Both the position numbers and the translations under genes were made by a program. A stretch of DNA of 64,000 nt from contig CM058239.1 of NCBI GenBank assembly GCA_030180135.1, forward strand, positions 62,565,823-62,629,822, written 5' to 3'. Below are positions 46,207-59,469 of the stretch, piece by piece. The notes beneath the pieces were generated by a model. That model saw nothing but the letters and a program-made list of their open reading frames with translations. It did no database searches and was not told the origin of the DNA. The DNA comes from Orychophragmus violaceus. Taxonomy: Eukaryota; Streptophyta; Magnoliopsida; Brassicales; Brassicaceae. Position 1 is the first letter of the stretch; every line of letters starts with the position of its first letter.

Positions 46207-46959
46207 TATTAGAAAGGAAGATAAAATGAAGTGCAATATGGTTATGGTAGATTTGAAGAACGTGAAGTATGAAATGTGGTGGCATGCAAACCTTATCACA
46301 TACTTGGACTACAAGCAAGTATGGTGTACCTTGGACGTATGATCATGCACGTAGGTGTGGTGGACGTATGATCATGCACGTATGATCATGCATCATGCCT
46401 TGGAGAAGAAGCAAATGTGATTTTGAATAATAGGCATGCAATCATGTCACGCATGAGGAACATGTATGATGGGCGAATGAGGAGCGCCTCCAATAAACAA
46501 TGAGGAGCGTGAGAAGAATGAACAATGAGGAGCGTGTGTCTACAATAAACAAATAGCACAGCAGCTAAAAGACAAGCATGTGGAAGACACACGCTCATGG
46601 ACATACTCAAATGTTGCGCACCTCTTATTCTTTAACATTATTGGTGACATGAAAGGACACTATCATGAAGCGTGGTTAAAAGTGTTATGGGCGAGAGTTA
46701 TGGGCTTATTTTATTTTTCTGTGTACTCTCCCTTTAAAAGACTTGTAATGATCGTAGCAATAGACTAAGAGAGAGAGAGTTATTCTCTCTACTCCCCATT
46801 CTCTTATTCTCTCTATACTTCTATTCTCTCAATACTAAACACATCCGAACTATACTCTCCACTCTTCATTCTCTAATCTTGTTACTTATTCTCTATTCTG
46901 GTTCCTAATTCTTGATACTAATCTCTTAATTCTCTCTTCCTCATCTCAATATTCTAACA
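46207..46959 (+). repeat. E5 3' LTR (753 bp)
   Basis: Same length as the 5' LTR with no difference seen; both carry the same 62- and 74-aa spurious frames. Confidence 0.95.
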
Positions 46960-47080
46960 TTAAGAACATGAAACCAAGTAAAAACAGAAGCTTGGTCCAT
47001 CAAAAACATTGCGGAAGCAAAAGACTAAACAAGACAGATTTTGCTCTCTATCTTGAAACAACTTTGAGCCAAGAACTTGT
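46960..47080 (-). other. E4 5' leader
   Basis: Remaining E4 interior between E5 and the primer-binding site. Element sense contains GCTTCCGCAA (plus strand 47009-47016 core), an 8-nt complement to the initiator tRNA D arm as I recall it. No gene. Confidence 0.8.
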
Positions 47081-47093
47081 GGCTCTGATACCA
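47081..47093 (-). promoter_or_regulatory. E4 primer-binding site (tRNA-iMet)
   Basis: Element-sense TGGTATCAGAGCC (13 nt), next to the 5' LTR. Confidence 0.95.
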
Positions 47094-48268
47094 TGTTAGA
47101 ATTTCAAGAGACATCCATGAGGAAGCTCTTAATATCAAGTCTGGTTCTAGAGAATGAGGTAGAATGAAGAAAGAGGCTTAAGACACGGTTAGGGTTCTTA
47201 AGCCGCTTAGAGAGAGAAAACTAGGGTTTGCGGTTCTAAAATAGAAGAAAGCTATTCTACCTCAAGACAATGAACACTTAAGCTATATGAAAATGTATCC
47301 AAGAGCTTAACATCTCATTAGGAGAGTTTACTCATAAGAATGGATCCAAATCAGTAATTAGCTAAGAGGTGTTCTAAAGAAGAAAAGGAAAACTATGTAA
47401 GAGCTTTAATGAAAACCGAGAGCTTCTCACACTTGGATTAGTTATGGAAGAACTATCCAAGTGTGGTTTTGGACTGCCTAAGCAGCCAACCAATGCTCTT
47501 ACATGAGTCTACATTGTGTCTTATTGAAGAGCACAATGAGAGTTAAGTAATGGAACCGCAAGAACAAAACTAAAGGGAAAGAGAGAAGAAGAGAGACTTT
47601 GTTTGTAACAATAAGTCTTTCAATTGTATGTGAATTAGCAAATGTTTACATGGGCGTGTAAGCCCTTTAAATAGAGGTACAATTAGGGCAAACACTCATA
47701 AACAAAGACATTTAATCTCAGCCATTGATTCTCTTGGAGGGAAATCCGAATTTGAATCAATGGTTGGATCTTCTTCTTCCATTTGAACTCTTGTGTCTTC
47801 TAGTGCTGAAAGTGACTTCTCCTCTCTCTTGTTTGGCGTGTTGCAGGTCTGGAGAGAGAGGGAATCACGCTCCCAAGGCTGATAGTGACTGGTCTTCACT
47901 CTTGTTCAGACCATAACTCCACATGTGACTCTTCTTGAGTCTGTTTCTGTACAGACATCTGTTTGGCCCCAACTTTGCACATTCTTGATTGTCTGAATGT
48001 ATGAGTGCCCCAACTTTGCACTTCATAAGTTTGGCCCTGATTTTGCACATGATGATCTTGCCCCAACTTTGCACATTGATCATCTGTGTCTGTGTCTGTG
48101 TGCCCCAACTTTGCACATCTTTATCTAGGAGTGTTCCTTGTGTAACACTCTCCTTTTGCTTGTGGAACCACCTCTATTACTTGTGGAACCTACTTCTCTT
48201 GCTTTGTTTAGGACTGAGGCTCGGCTTCTTCAGCCTCTCCTCATCCCATTTACTCCTCCTCTCTAATA
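47094..48268 (-). repeat. E4 5' LTR (1175 bp)
   Basis: Same length as 33058-34232 with no difference seen, in spite of two later insertions between the pair. Confidence 0.95.
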
Positions 48269-51200
48269 CAAGTAACACTACTAAGAGACTAGAAAGAAAC
48301 TTTGATCTTGTAAAAGGCCCTATGAGAATCCTAAAAAAAACTTTGTAACCAAAACTTCTTGAAACATATATGTCATGGATTGAAGAATTTAGGTGTTGTA
48401 AGAACTATAAGTAAGTTTATGTATGCTCAGAAAGGTAGAATGAGAAGCATGTTATACAAGTTGTTGTTCTTTTCAATCACCCCCAAGTAACACTACTAAG
48501 AGACTAGAAAGAAACTTTGATCTTGTAAAAGGCCCTATGAGAATCCTAAAAATAACTTTGTAACCAAAACTTTTTGAAACATATATGTCATGGATTGAAG
48601 AATTTAGGTGATTAAAGACAACTATAAGTAAGTTTATGTATGCTCAGAAAGATAGAATGAGAAGCATGTTATACAAGTTGTTGTTCCTTTCAATCACCCC
48701 CAAGTAACACTACTAAGAGACTAGATTCTTTGATCTTGTAAAAGGCCCTATGAGAATCCTAAAAATAACTTTGTAACCAAAACTTTTTGAAACATATATG
48801 TCATGGATTAAAGAATTTAGGTGATGTAAGACAACTATAAGTAAGTTTATGTATGCTCAGAAAGATAGAATGAGAAGCATGTTATACAAGTTGTTGTTCC
48901 TTTCAATCACCCCCAAGTAACACTACTAAGAGACTAGAAAGAAACTTTGATCTTGTAAAAGGCCCTATGAGAATCCTAAAAATAACTTTGTAACCAAAAC
49001 TTTTTGAAACATATATGTCATGGATTGAAGAATTTAGGTGATTAAAGACAACTATAAGTAAGTTTATGTATGCTCAGAAAGATAGAATGAGAAGCATGTT
49101 ATACAAGTTGTTGTTCCTTTCAATCACCCCCAAGTAACACTACTAAGAGACTAGATTCTTTGATCTTGTAAAAGGCCCTATGAGAATCCTAAAAAAAACT
49201 TTGTAACCAAAACTTCTTGAAACATATATGTCATGGATTGAAGAATTTAGGTGATGTAAGACAACTATAAGTAAGTTTATGTATGCTCAGAAAGATAGAA
49301 TGAGAAGCATGTTATACAAGTTGTTGTTCCTTTCAATCACCCCCAAGTAACACTACTAAGAGACTAGAAAGAAACTTTGATCTTGTAAAAGGCCCTATGA
49401 GAATCCTAAAAAAAACTTTGTAACCAAAACTTATTGAAACATATATGTCTTGGATTGAAGAATTTAGGTGTTGTAAGAACTATAAGTAAGTTTATGTATG
49501 CTCAGAAAGGTAGAATGAGAAGCATGTTATACAAGTTGTTGTTCTTTTCAATCACCCCCAAGTAACACTACTAAGAGACTAGAAAGAAACATTGATCTTG
49601 TAAAAGGCCCTATGAGAATCCTAAAAATAACTTTGTAACCAAAACTTTTTGAAACATATATGTCATGGATTGAAGAATTTAGGTGATTAAAGACAACTAT
49701 AAGTAAGTTTATGTATGCTCAGAAAGATAGAATGAGAAGCATGTTATACAAGTTGTTGTTCCTTTCAATCACCCCCAAGTAACACTACTAAGAGACTAGA
49801 TTCTTTGATCTTGTAAAAGTCCCTATGAGAATCCTAAAAACAACTTTGTAACCAAAACTTCTTGAAACATATATGTCATGGATTGAAGAATTTAGGTGAT
49901 GTAAGACAACTATAAGTAAGTTTTCGTATGCTACTAAAGGTAGAATGAGAAGCATGTTATACAAGTTTATGTTCTTTGAACCACCCCTAAGTAACCATAA
50001 TAAAAGACTAGAAAGAATCTTTGATCTTCTAAAAGGCCCTATGAGAATTTTAAAAAAAAAACTTTGCAACCAAAACTTCTTGAAACATATATGTCATGGA
50101 TTGAAGAATTTAGGTGATGTAAGACAACTATAAGTAAGTTTTCGTATGCTACTAAAGGTAGAATGAGAAGCATGTTATACAAGTTTATGTTCTTTGAACC
50201 ACCCCTAAGTAACCATAATAAAAGACTAGAAAGAATCTTTGATCTTCTAAAAGGCCCTATGAGAATTTTAAAAAAAAAACTTTGCAACCAAAACTTCTTG
50301 AAACATATATGTCATGGATTGAAGAATTTAGGTGATGTAAGACAACTATAAGTAAGTTTATGTATGCTCAAAAAGGTAGAATGAGAAGCATGTTATACAA
50401 GTTGTTGTTCCTTTCAATCACCCCCAAGTAACACTACTAAGAGACTAGAAAGAAACTTTGATCTTGTAAAAGGCCCTATGAGAATCCTAAAAATAACTTT
50501 GTAACCAAAACTTTTTGAAACATATATGTCATGGATTGAAGAATTTAGGTGATGTAAGACAACTATAAGTAAGTTTATGTATGCTCAGAAAGGTAGAATG
50601 AGAAGCATGTTATACAAGTTGTTGTTCTTTTCAATCACCCCCAAGTAACACTACTAAGAGACTAGAAAGAAACTTTGATCTTGTAAAAGGCCCTATGAGA
50701 ATCCTAAAAATAACTTTGTAACCAAAACTTTTTGAAACATATATGTCATGGATTGAAGAATTTAGGTGATTAAAGACAACTATAAGTAAGTTTATGTATG
50801 CTCAGAAAGATAGAATGAGAAGCATGTTATACAAGTTGTTGTTCCTTTCAATCACCCCCAAGTAACACTACTAAGAGACTAGATTCTTTGATCTTGTAAA
50901 AGGCCCTATGAGAATCCTAAAAAAAACTTTGTAACCAAAACTTCTTGAAACATATATGTCATGGATTGAAGAATTTAGGTGATGTAAGACAACTATAAGT
51001 AAGTTTATGTATGCTCAAAAAGGTAGAATGAGAAGCATGTTATACAAATTGTTGTTCCTTTCAATCACCCCCAAGTAACACTACTAAGAGACTAGAAAGA
51101 AACTTTGATCTTGTAAAAGGCCCTATGAGAATCCTAAAAATAACTTTGTAACCAAAACTTTTTGAAACATATATGTCATGGATTGAAGAATTTAGGTGAT

Positions 51201-54200
51201 GTAAGACAACTATAAGTAAGTTTATGTATGCTCAGAAAGGTAGAATGAGAAGCATGTTATACAAGTTGTTGTTCCTTTCAATCACCCCCAAGTAACACTA
51301 CTAAGAGACTAGATTCTTTGATCTTGTAAAAGGCCCTATGAGAATCCTAAAAAAAACTTTGTAACCAAAACTTCTTGAAACATATATGTCATGGATTGAA
51401 GAATTTAGGTGATGTAAGACAACTATAAGTAAGTTTATGTATGCTCAGAAAGGTAGAATGAGAAGCATGTTATACAAGTTGTTGTTCCTTTCAATCACCC
51501 CCAAGTAACACTACTAAGAGACTAGAAAGAAACTTTGATCTTGTAAAAGGCCCTATGAGAATCCTAAAAATAACTTTGTAACCAAAACTTTTTGAAACAT
51601 ATATGTCATGGATTGAAGAATTTAGGTGATGTAAGACAACTATAAGTAAGTTTATGTATGCTCAGAAAGATAGAATGAGAAGCATGTTATACAAGTTGTT
51701 GTTCCTTTCAATCACCCCCAAGTAACACTACTAAGAGACTAGAAAGAAACTTTGATCTTGTAAAAGGCCCTATGAGAATCCTAAAAAAAACTTTGTAACC
51801 AAAACTTCTTGAAACATATATGTCATGGATTGAAGAATTTAGGTGTTGTAAGAACTATAAGTAAGTTTATGTATGCTCAGAAAGGTAGAATGAGAAGCAT
51901 GTTATACAAGTTGTTGTTCTTTTCAATCACCCCCAAGTAACACTACTAAGAGACTAGAAAGAAACTTTGATCTTGTAAAAGGCCCTATGAGAATCCTAAA
52001 AATAACTTTGTAACCAAAACTTTTTGAAACATATATGTCATGGATTGAAGAATTTAGGTGATTAAAGACAACTATAAGTAAGTTTATGTATGCTCAGAAA
52101 GATAGAATGAGAAGCATGTTATACAAGTTGTTGTTCCTTTCAATCACCCCCAAGTAACACTACTAAGAGACTAGATTCTTTGATCTTGTAAAAGGCCCTA
52201 TGAGAATCCTAAAAATAACTTTGTAACCAAAACTTTTTGAAACATATATGTCATGGATTGAAGAATTTAGGTGATGTAAGACAACTATAAGTAAGTTTAT
52301 GTATGCTCAGAAAGATAGAATGAGAAGCATGTTATACAAGTTGTTGTTCCTTTCAATCACCCCCAAGTAACACTACTAAGAGACTAGAAAGAAACTTTGA
52401 TCTTGTAAAAGGCCCTATGAGAATCCTAAAAATAACTTTGTAACCAAAACTTTTTGAAACATATATGTCATGGATTGAAGAATTTAGGTGATTAAAGACA
52501 ACTATAAGTAAGTTTATGTATGCTCAGAAAGATAGAATGAGAAGCATGTTATACAAGTTGTTGTTCCTTTCAATCACCCCCAAGTAACACTACTAAGAGA
52601 CTAGATTCTTTGATCTTGTAAAAGGCCCTATGAGAATCCTAAAAAAAACTTTGTAACCAAAACTTCTTGAAACATATATGTCATGGATTGAAGAATTTAG
52701 GTGATGTAAGACAACTATAAGTAAGTTTATGTATGCTCAGAAAGATAGAATGAGAAGCATGTTATACAAGTTGTTGTTCCTTTCAATCACCCCCAAGTAA
52801 CACTACTAAGAGACTAGAAAGAAACTTTGATCTTGTAAAAGGCCCTATGAGAATCCTAAAAAAAACTTTGTAACCAAAACTTATTGAAACATATATGTCT
52901 TGGATTGAAGAATTTAGGTGTTGTAAGAACTATAAGTAAGTTTATGTATGCTCAGAAAGGTAGAATGAGAAGCATGTTATACAAGTTGTTGTTCTTTTCA
53001 ATCACCCCCAAGTAACACTACTAAGAGACTAGAAAGAAACATTGATCTTGTAAAAGGCCCTATGAGAATCCTAAAAATAACTTTGTAACCAAAACTTTTT
53101 GAAACATATATGTCATGGATTGAAGAATTTAGGTGATTAAAGACAACTATAAGTAAGTTTATGTATGCTCAGAAAGATAGAATGAGAAGCATGTTATACA
53201 AGTTGTTGTTCCTTTCAATCACCCCCAAGTAACACTACTAAGAGACTAGATTCTTTGATCTTGTAAAAGTCCCTATGAGAATCCTAAAAACAACTTTGTA
53301 ACCAAAACTTCTTGAAACATATATGTCATGGATTGAAGAATTTAGGTGATGTAAGACAACTATAAGTAAGTTTTCGTATGCTACTAAAGGTAGAATGAGA
53401 AGCATGTTATACAAGTTTATGTTCTTTGAACCACCCCTAAGTAACCATAATAAAAGACTAGAAAGAATCTTTGATCTTCTAAAAGGCCCTATGAGAATTT
53501 TAAAAAAAAAACTTTGCAACCAAAACTTCTTGAAACATATATGTCATGGATTGAAGAATTTAGGTGATGTAAGACAACTATAAGTAAGTTTATGTATGCT
53601 CAAAAAGGTAGAATGAGAAGCATGTTATACAAGTTGTTGTTCCTTTCAATCACCCCCAAGTAACACTACTAAGAGACTAGAAAGAAACTTTGATCTTGTA
53701 AAAGGTCCTATGAGAATCCTAAAAATAACTTTGTAACCAAAACTTTTTGAAACATATATGTCATGGATTGAAGAATTTAGGTGATGTAAGACAACTATAA
53801 GTAAGTTTATGTATGCTCAGAAAGATAGAATGAGAAGCATGTTATACAAGTTGTTGTTCCTTTCAATCACCCCCAAGTAACACTACTAAGAGACTAGAAA
53901 GAAACTTTGATCTTGTAAAAGGCCCTATGAGAATCCTAAAAAAAACTTTGTAACCAAAACTTCTTGAAACATATATGTCATGGATTGAAGAATTTAGGTG
54001 ATGTAAGAACTATAAGTAAGTTTATGTATGCTCAGAAAGATAGAATGAGAAGCATGTTATACAAGTTGTTGTTCCTTTCAATCACCCCCAAGTAACACTA
54101 CTAAGAGACTAGAAAGAAACTTTGATCTTGTAAAAGGCCCTATGAGAATCCTAAAAATAACTTTGTAACCAAAACTTTTTGAAACATATATGTCATGGAT

Positions 54201-57200
54201 TGAAGAATTTAGGTGATGTAAGACAACTATAAGTAAGTTTATGTATGCTCAGAAAGGTAGAATGAGAAGCATGTTATACAAGTTGTTGTTCCTTTCAATC
54301 ACCCCCAAGTAACACTACTAAGAGCCTAGAAAGAAACTTTGATCTTGTAAAAGGCCCTATGAGAATCCTAAAAAAAACTTTGTAACCAAAACTTCTTGAA
54401 ACATATATGTCATGGATTGAAGAATTTAGGTGATCTAAGACAACTATAAGTAAGTTTATGTATGCTCAGAAAGGTAGAATGAGAAGCATGTTATACAAGT
54501 TGTTGTTCCTTTCAATCACCCCCAAGTAACACTACTAAGAGACTAGATTCTTTGATCTTGTAAAAGGCCCTATGAGAATCCTAAAAATAACTTTGTAACC
54601 AAAACTTTTTGAAACATATATGTCATGGATTGAAGAATTTAGGTGATGTAAGACAACTATAAGTAAGTTTATGTATGCTCAGAAAGATAGAATGAGAAGC
54701 ATGTTATACAAGTTGTTGTTCCTTTCAATCACCCCCAAGTAACACTACTAAGAGACTAGAAAGAAACTTTGATCTTGTAAAAGGCCCTATGAGAATCCTA
54801 AAAAAAACTTTGTAACCAAAACTTCTTGAAACATATATGTCATGGATTGAAGAATTTAGGTGTTGTAAGAACTATAAGTAAGTTTATGTATGCTCAGAAA
54901 GGTAGAATGAGAAGCATGTTATACAAGTTGTTGTTCTTTTCAATCACCCCCAAGTAACACTACTAAGAGACTAGAAAGAAACTTTGATCTTGTAAAAGGC
55001 CCTATGAGAATCCTAAAAATAACTTTGTAACCAAAACTTTTTGAAACATATATGTCATGGATTGAAGAATTTAGGTGATTAAAGACAACTATAAGTAAGT
55101 TTATGTATGCTCAGAAAGATAGAATGAGAAGCATGTTATACAAGTTGTTGTTCCTTTCAATCACCCCCAAGTAACACTACTAAGAGACTAGATTCTTTGA
55201 TCTTGTAAAAGGCCCTATGAGAATCCTAAAAATAACTTTGTAACCAAAACTTTTTGAAACATATATGTCATGGATTGAAGAATTTAGGTGATGTAAGACA
55301 ACTATAAGTAAGTTTATGTATGCTCAGAAAGATAGAATGAGAAGCATGTTATACAAGTTGTTGTTCCTTTCAATCACCCCCAAGTAACACTACTAAGAGA
55401 CTAGAAAGAAACTTTGATCTTGTAAAAGGCCCTATGAGAATCCTAAAAATAACTTTGTAACCAAAACTTTTTGAAACATATATGTCATGGATTGAAGAAT
55501 TTAGGTGATTAAAGACAACTATAAGTAAGTTTATGTATGCTCAGAAAGATAGAATGAGAAGCATGTTATACAAGTTGTTGTTCCTTTCAATCACCCCCAA
55601 GTAACACTACTAAGAGACTAGATTCTTTGATCTTGTAAAAGGCCCTATGAGAATCCTAAAAAAAACTTTGTAACCAAAACTTCTTGAAACATATATGTCA
55701 TGGATTGAAGAATTTAGGTGATGTAAGACAACTATAAGTAAGTTTATGTATGCTCAGAAAGATAGAATGAGAAGCATGTTATACAAGTTGTTGTTCCTTT
55801 CAATCACCCCCAAGTAACACTACTAAGAGACTAGAAAGAAACTTTGATCTTGTAAAAGGCCCTATGAGAATCCTAAAAAAAACTTTGTAACCAAAACTTA
55901 TTGAAACATATATGTCTTGGATTGAAGAATTTAGGTGTTGTAAGAACTATAAGTAAGTTTATGTATGCTCAGAAAGGTAGAATGAGAAGCATGTTATACA
56001 AGTTGTTGTTCTTTTCAATCACCCCCAAGTAACACTACTAAGAGACTAGAAAGAAACATTGATCTTGTAAAAGGCCCTATGAGAATCCTAAAAATAACTT
56101 TGTAACCAAAACTTTTTGAAACATATATGTCATGGATTGAAGAATTTAGGTGATTAAAGACAACTATAAGTAAGTTTATGTATGCTCAGAAAGATAGAAT
56201 GAGAAGCATGTTATACAAGTTGTTGTTCCTTTCAATCACCCCCAAGTAACACTACTAAGAGACTAGATTCTTTGATCTTGTAAAAGTCCCTATGAGAATC
56301 CTAAAAACAACTTTGTAACCAAAACTTCTTGAAACATATATGTCATGGATTGAAGAATTTAGGTGATGTAAGACAACTATAAGTAAGTTTTCGTATGCTA
56401 CTAAAGGTAGAATGAGAAGCATGTTATACAAGTTTATGTTCTTTGAACCACCCCTAAGTAACCATAATAAAAGACTAGAAAGAATCTTTGATCTTCTAAA
56501 AGGCCCTATGAGAATTTTAAAAAAAAAACTTTGCAACCAAAACTTCTTGAAACATATATGTCATGGATTGAAGAATTTAGGTGATGTAAGACAACTATAA
56601 GTAAGTTTATGTATGCTCAAAAAGGTAGAATGAGAAGCATGTTATACAAGTTGTTGTTCCTTTCAATCACCCCCAAGTAACACTACTAAGAGACTAGAAA
56701 GAAACTTTGATCTTGTAAAAGGTCCTATGAGAATCCTAAAAATAACTTTGTAACCAAAACTTTTTGAAACATATATGTCATGGATTGAAGAATTTAGGTG
56801 ATGTAAGACAACTATAAGTAAGTTTATGTATGCTCAGAAAGATAGAATGAGAAGCATGTTATACAAGTTGTTGTTCCTTTCAATCACCCCCAAGTAACAC
56901 TACTAAGAGACTAGAAAGAAACTTTGATCTTGTAAAAGGCCCTATGAGAATCCTAAAAAAAACTTTGTAACCAAAACTTCTTGAAACATATATGTCATGG
57001 ATTGAAGAATTTAGGTGATGTAAGAACTATAAGTAAGTTTATGTATGCTCAGAAAGATAGAATGAGAAGCATGTTATACAAGTTGTTGTTCCTTTCAATC
57101 ACCCCCAAGTAACACTACTAAGAGACTAGAAAGAAACTTTGATCTTGTAAAAGGCCCTATGAGAATCCTAAAAATAACTTTGTAACCAAAACTTTTTGAA

Positions 57201-58715
57201 ACATATATGTCATGGATTGAAGAATTTAGGTGATGTAAGACAACTATAAGTAAGTTTATGTATGCTCAGAAAGGTAGAATGAGAAGCATGTTATACAAGT
57301 TGTTGTTCCTTTCAATCACCCCCAAGTAACACTACTAAGAGCCTAGAAAGAAACTTTGATCTTGTAAAAGGCCCTATGAGAATCCTAAAAAAAACTTTGT
57401 AACCAAAACTTCTTGAAACATATATGTCATGGATTGAAGAATTTAGGTGATCTAAGACAACTATAAGTAAGTTTATGTATGCTCAGAAAGGTAGAATGAG
57501 AAGCATGTTATACAAGTTGTTGTTCCTTTCAATCACCCCCAAGTAACACTACTAAGAGACTAGATTCTTTGATCTTGTAAAAGGCCCTATGAGAATCCTA
57601 AAAATAACTTTGTAACCAAAACTTTTTGAAACATATATGTCATGGATTGAAGAATTTAGGTGATGTAAGACAACTATAAGTAAGTTTATGTATGCTCAGA
57701 AAGATAGAATGAGAAGCATGTTATACAAGTTGTTGTTCCTTTCAATCACCCCCAAGTAACACTACTAAGAGACTAGAAAGAAACTTTGATCTTGTAAAAG
57801 GCCCTATGAGAATCCTAAAAAAAACTTTGTAACCAAAACTTCTTGAAACATATATGTCATGGATTGAAGAATTTAGGTGTTGTAAGAACTATAAGTAAGT
57901 TTATGTATGCTCAGAAAGGTAGAATGAGAAGCATGTTATACAAGTTGTTGTTCTTTTCAATCACCCCCAAGTAACACTACTAAGAGACTAGAAAGAAACT
58001 TTGATCTTGTAAAAGGCCCTATGAGAATCCTAAAAATAACTTTGTAACCAAAACTTTTTGAAACATATATGTCATGGATTGAAGAATTTAGGTGATTAAA
58101 GACAACTATAAGTAAGTTTATGTATGCTCAGAAAGATAGAATGAGAAGCATGTTATACAAGTTGTTGTTCCTTTCAATCACCCCCAAGTAACACTACTAA
58201 GAGACTAGATTCTTTGATCTTGTAAAAGGCCCTATGAGAATCCTAAAAAAAACTTTGTAACCAAAACTTCTTGAAACATATATGTCATGGATTGAAGAAT
58301 TTAGGTGATGTAAGACAACTATAAGTAAGTTTATGTATGCTCAGAAAGATAGAATGAGAAGCATGTTATACAAGTTGTTGTTCCTTTCAATCACCCCCAA
58401 GTAACACTACTAAGAGACTAGAAAGAAACTTTGATCTTGTAAAAGGCCCTATGAGAATCCTAAAAAAAACTTTGTAACCAAAACTTATTGAAACATATAT
58501 GTCTTGGATTGAAGAATTTAGGTGTTGTAAGAACTATAAGTAAGTTTATGTATGCTCAGAAAGGTAGAATGAGAAGCATGTTATACAAGTTGTTGTTCTT
58601 TTCAATCACCCCCAAGTAACACTACTAAGAGACTAGAAAGAAACATTGATCTTGTAAAAGGCCCTATGAGAATCCTAAAAATAACTTTGTAACCAAAACT
58701 TTTTGAAACATATAT
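48269..58715. repeat. Satellite array block 4
   Basis: About 48 monomers. The diverged monomer occurs with markers near 49945, 50163 (an adjacent single-monomer duplication, 218 bp apart), 53395 and 56412. These copies have GAGAATTTTAAAAA, or nearly all of them do, where blocks 1-3 have GAGAATCTTAAAAA. Two private variants repeat exactly 3017 bp apart: GGTCCTATG at 53706/56723 and AGAGCCTAG at 54325/57342, a 14-monomer unit. The start of the block repeats 3450 bp later (near 51719). Confidence 0.96.
49900..50355. repeat. Tandem pair of the diverged monomer
   Basis: The rare monomer with TTTTCGTATGCTACT occurs twice in a row (starts about 218 bp apart), whereas elsewhere it occurs once per higher-order unit. 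Limits are approximate. Confidence 0.85.
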
Positions 58716-59460
58716 TGTAAGAATATTGAGATTAGGAGGAGAGAGTTTAGAGTATTGAGAGTTTAGACTGAAGAACAAGAGTTAAGAATAAGTGTGGAGA
58801 ATAGAGAACAGAGAATAAGGTTCGTAAGTTTAGGGAGAATGGGAGAATCGTAAGTATAAAGATTTGAGTATGAAGACTGAAGAATAAACGTTCGAGAGTT
58901 TAGAGAGAATAAGTGTAGAGAGAATAGGAGAGAAGAGAATAAATCTCTCTCTTAAGTTTATTACAATGAGCGTACGAGTCCTTTTATGGACAGTCATAAA
59001 GGAATAAAGAATACTACACATACAACAATGATAAAAGTCAGACCATAATATTCTCTTAACAAGACCATGATGGTGTCTATGAGCGTGTGTCTCCCACTAG
59101 CACAAGCGTGTGTCTCCCACTAGCACATACTTGTTTATTGTACACACGCTCCTCATGTTGCTTTATTGCACGCTCCTCTAACGTTCATAATCCACATTTC
59201 TTATGCGTGACCTTGTACACGCTCCTCATGCACTCATAAGAACTCCATAATGGCTTCTGCTCCAAGGTAACACAATGCACGTATCCATTTCTTGCATGTG
59301 AAGTCTCCATATTGCATGCCACTTACGTGCTCCTCATTTCATGCACTTCATGTCACGTCCACACTAGCTTCTCATCCAAGGCACAATCATACTTGCTTGT
59401 GTAATCCAAGGTCAATCACTTATGTACGGATGAGAAGCTTCTTCAACCTCCTCTCTAATA
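58716..59460 (-). repeat. E6 3' LTR (745 bp)
   Basis: Element sense TATTAGAGAGG...CAATATTCTTACA (TA...CA). U3 has repeated CATGAGGAGCGTG-type motifs and a duplicated GCGTGTGTCTCCCACTAGCA (near 59083 and 59106). TATA-like region near 58982. Confidence 0.94.
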
Positions 59461-59469
59461 CTCCCCCGC
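59461..59469 (-). promoter_or_regulatory. E6 polypurine tract
   Basis: Element-sense GCGGGGGAG abutting the LTR. Confidence 0.92.

Larger units (their letters stand above)
41660..46959 (+). mobile_element. E5: non-autonomous gene-capturing LTR element nested in E4
   Basis: Complete 5.3-kb element, the only plus-strand one. Target duplication TTAAG lies at 41655-41659 and 46960-46964. LTRs are 753 bp and look identical. Order: LTR, primer-binding site, leader, variable zone with eL19 and eS8 fragments, shared non-coding 3' backbone, two hairpins, polypurine tract, LTR. No gag-pol; it must depend on proteins from elsewhere. It is a close relative of E6 and a more distant one of E4. Confidence 0.95.
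33058..48268 (-). mobile_element. E4: non-autonomous LTR element split by two nested insertions
   Basis: Outer element of a nested composite. Target duplication CAAGT lies at 33053-33057 and 48269-48273. Its LTRs are 1175 bp (33058-34232 and 47094-48268) and look identical. Without E3 (35889-41440), E5 (41660-46959) and their duplicated targets it is about 4.35 kb with only about 2.0 kb inside. No gag or pol is found. Primer-binding site (47081-47093), polypurine tract and 3' hairpins are kept. Its 3' backbone matches E5 and E6, so the three form one non-autonomous superfamily. Confidence 0.95.
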
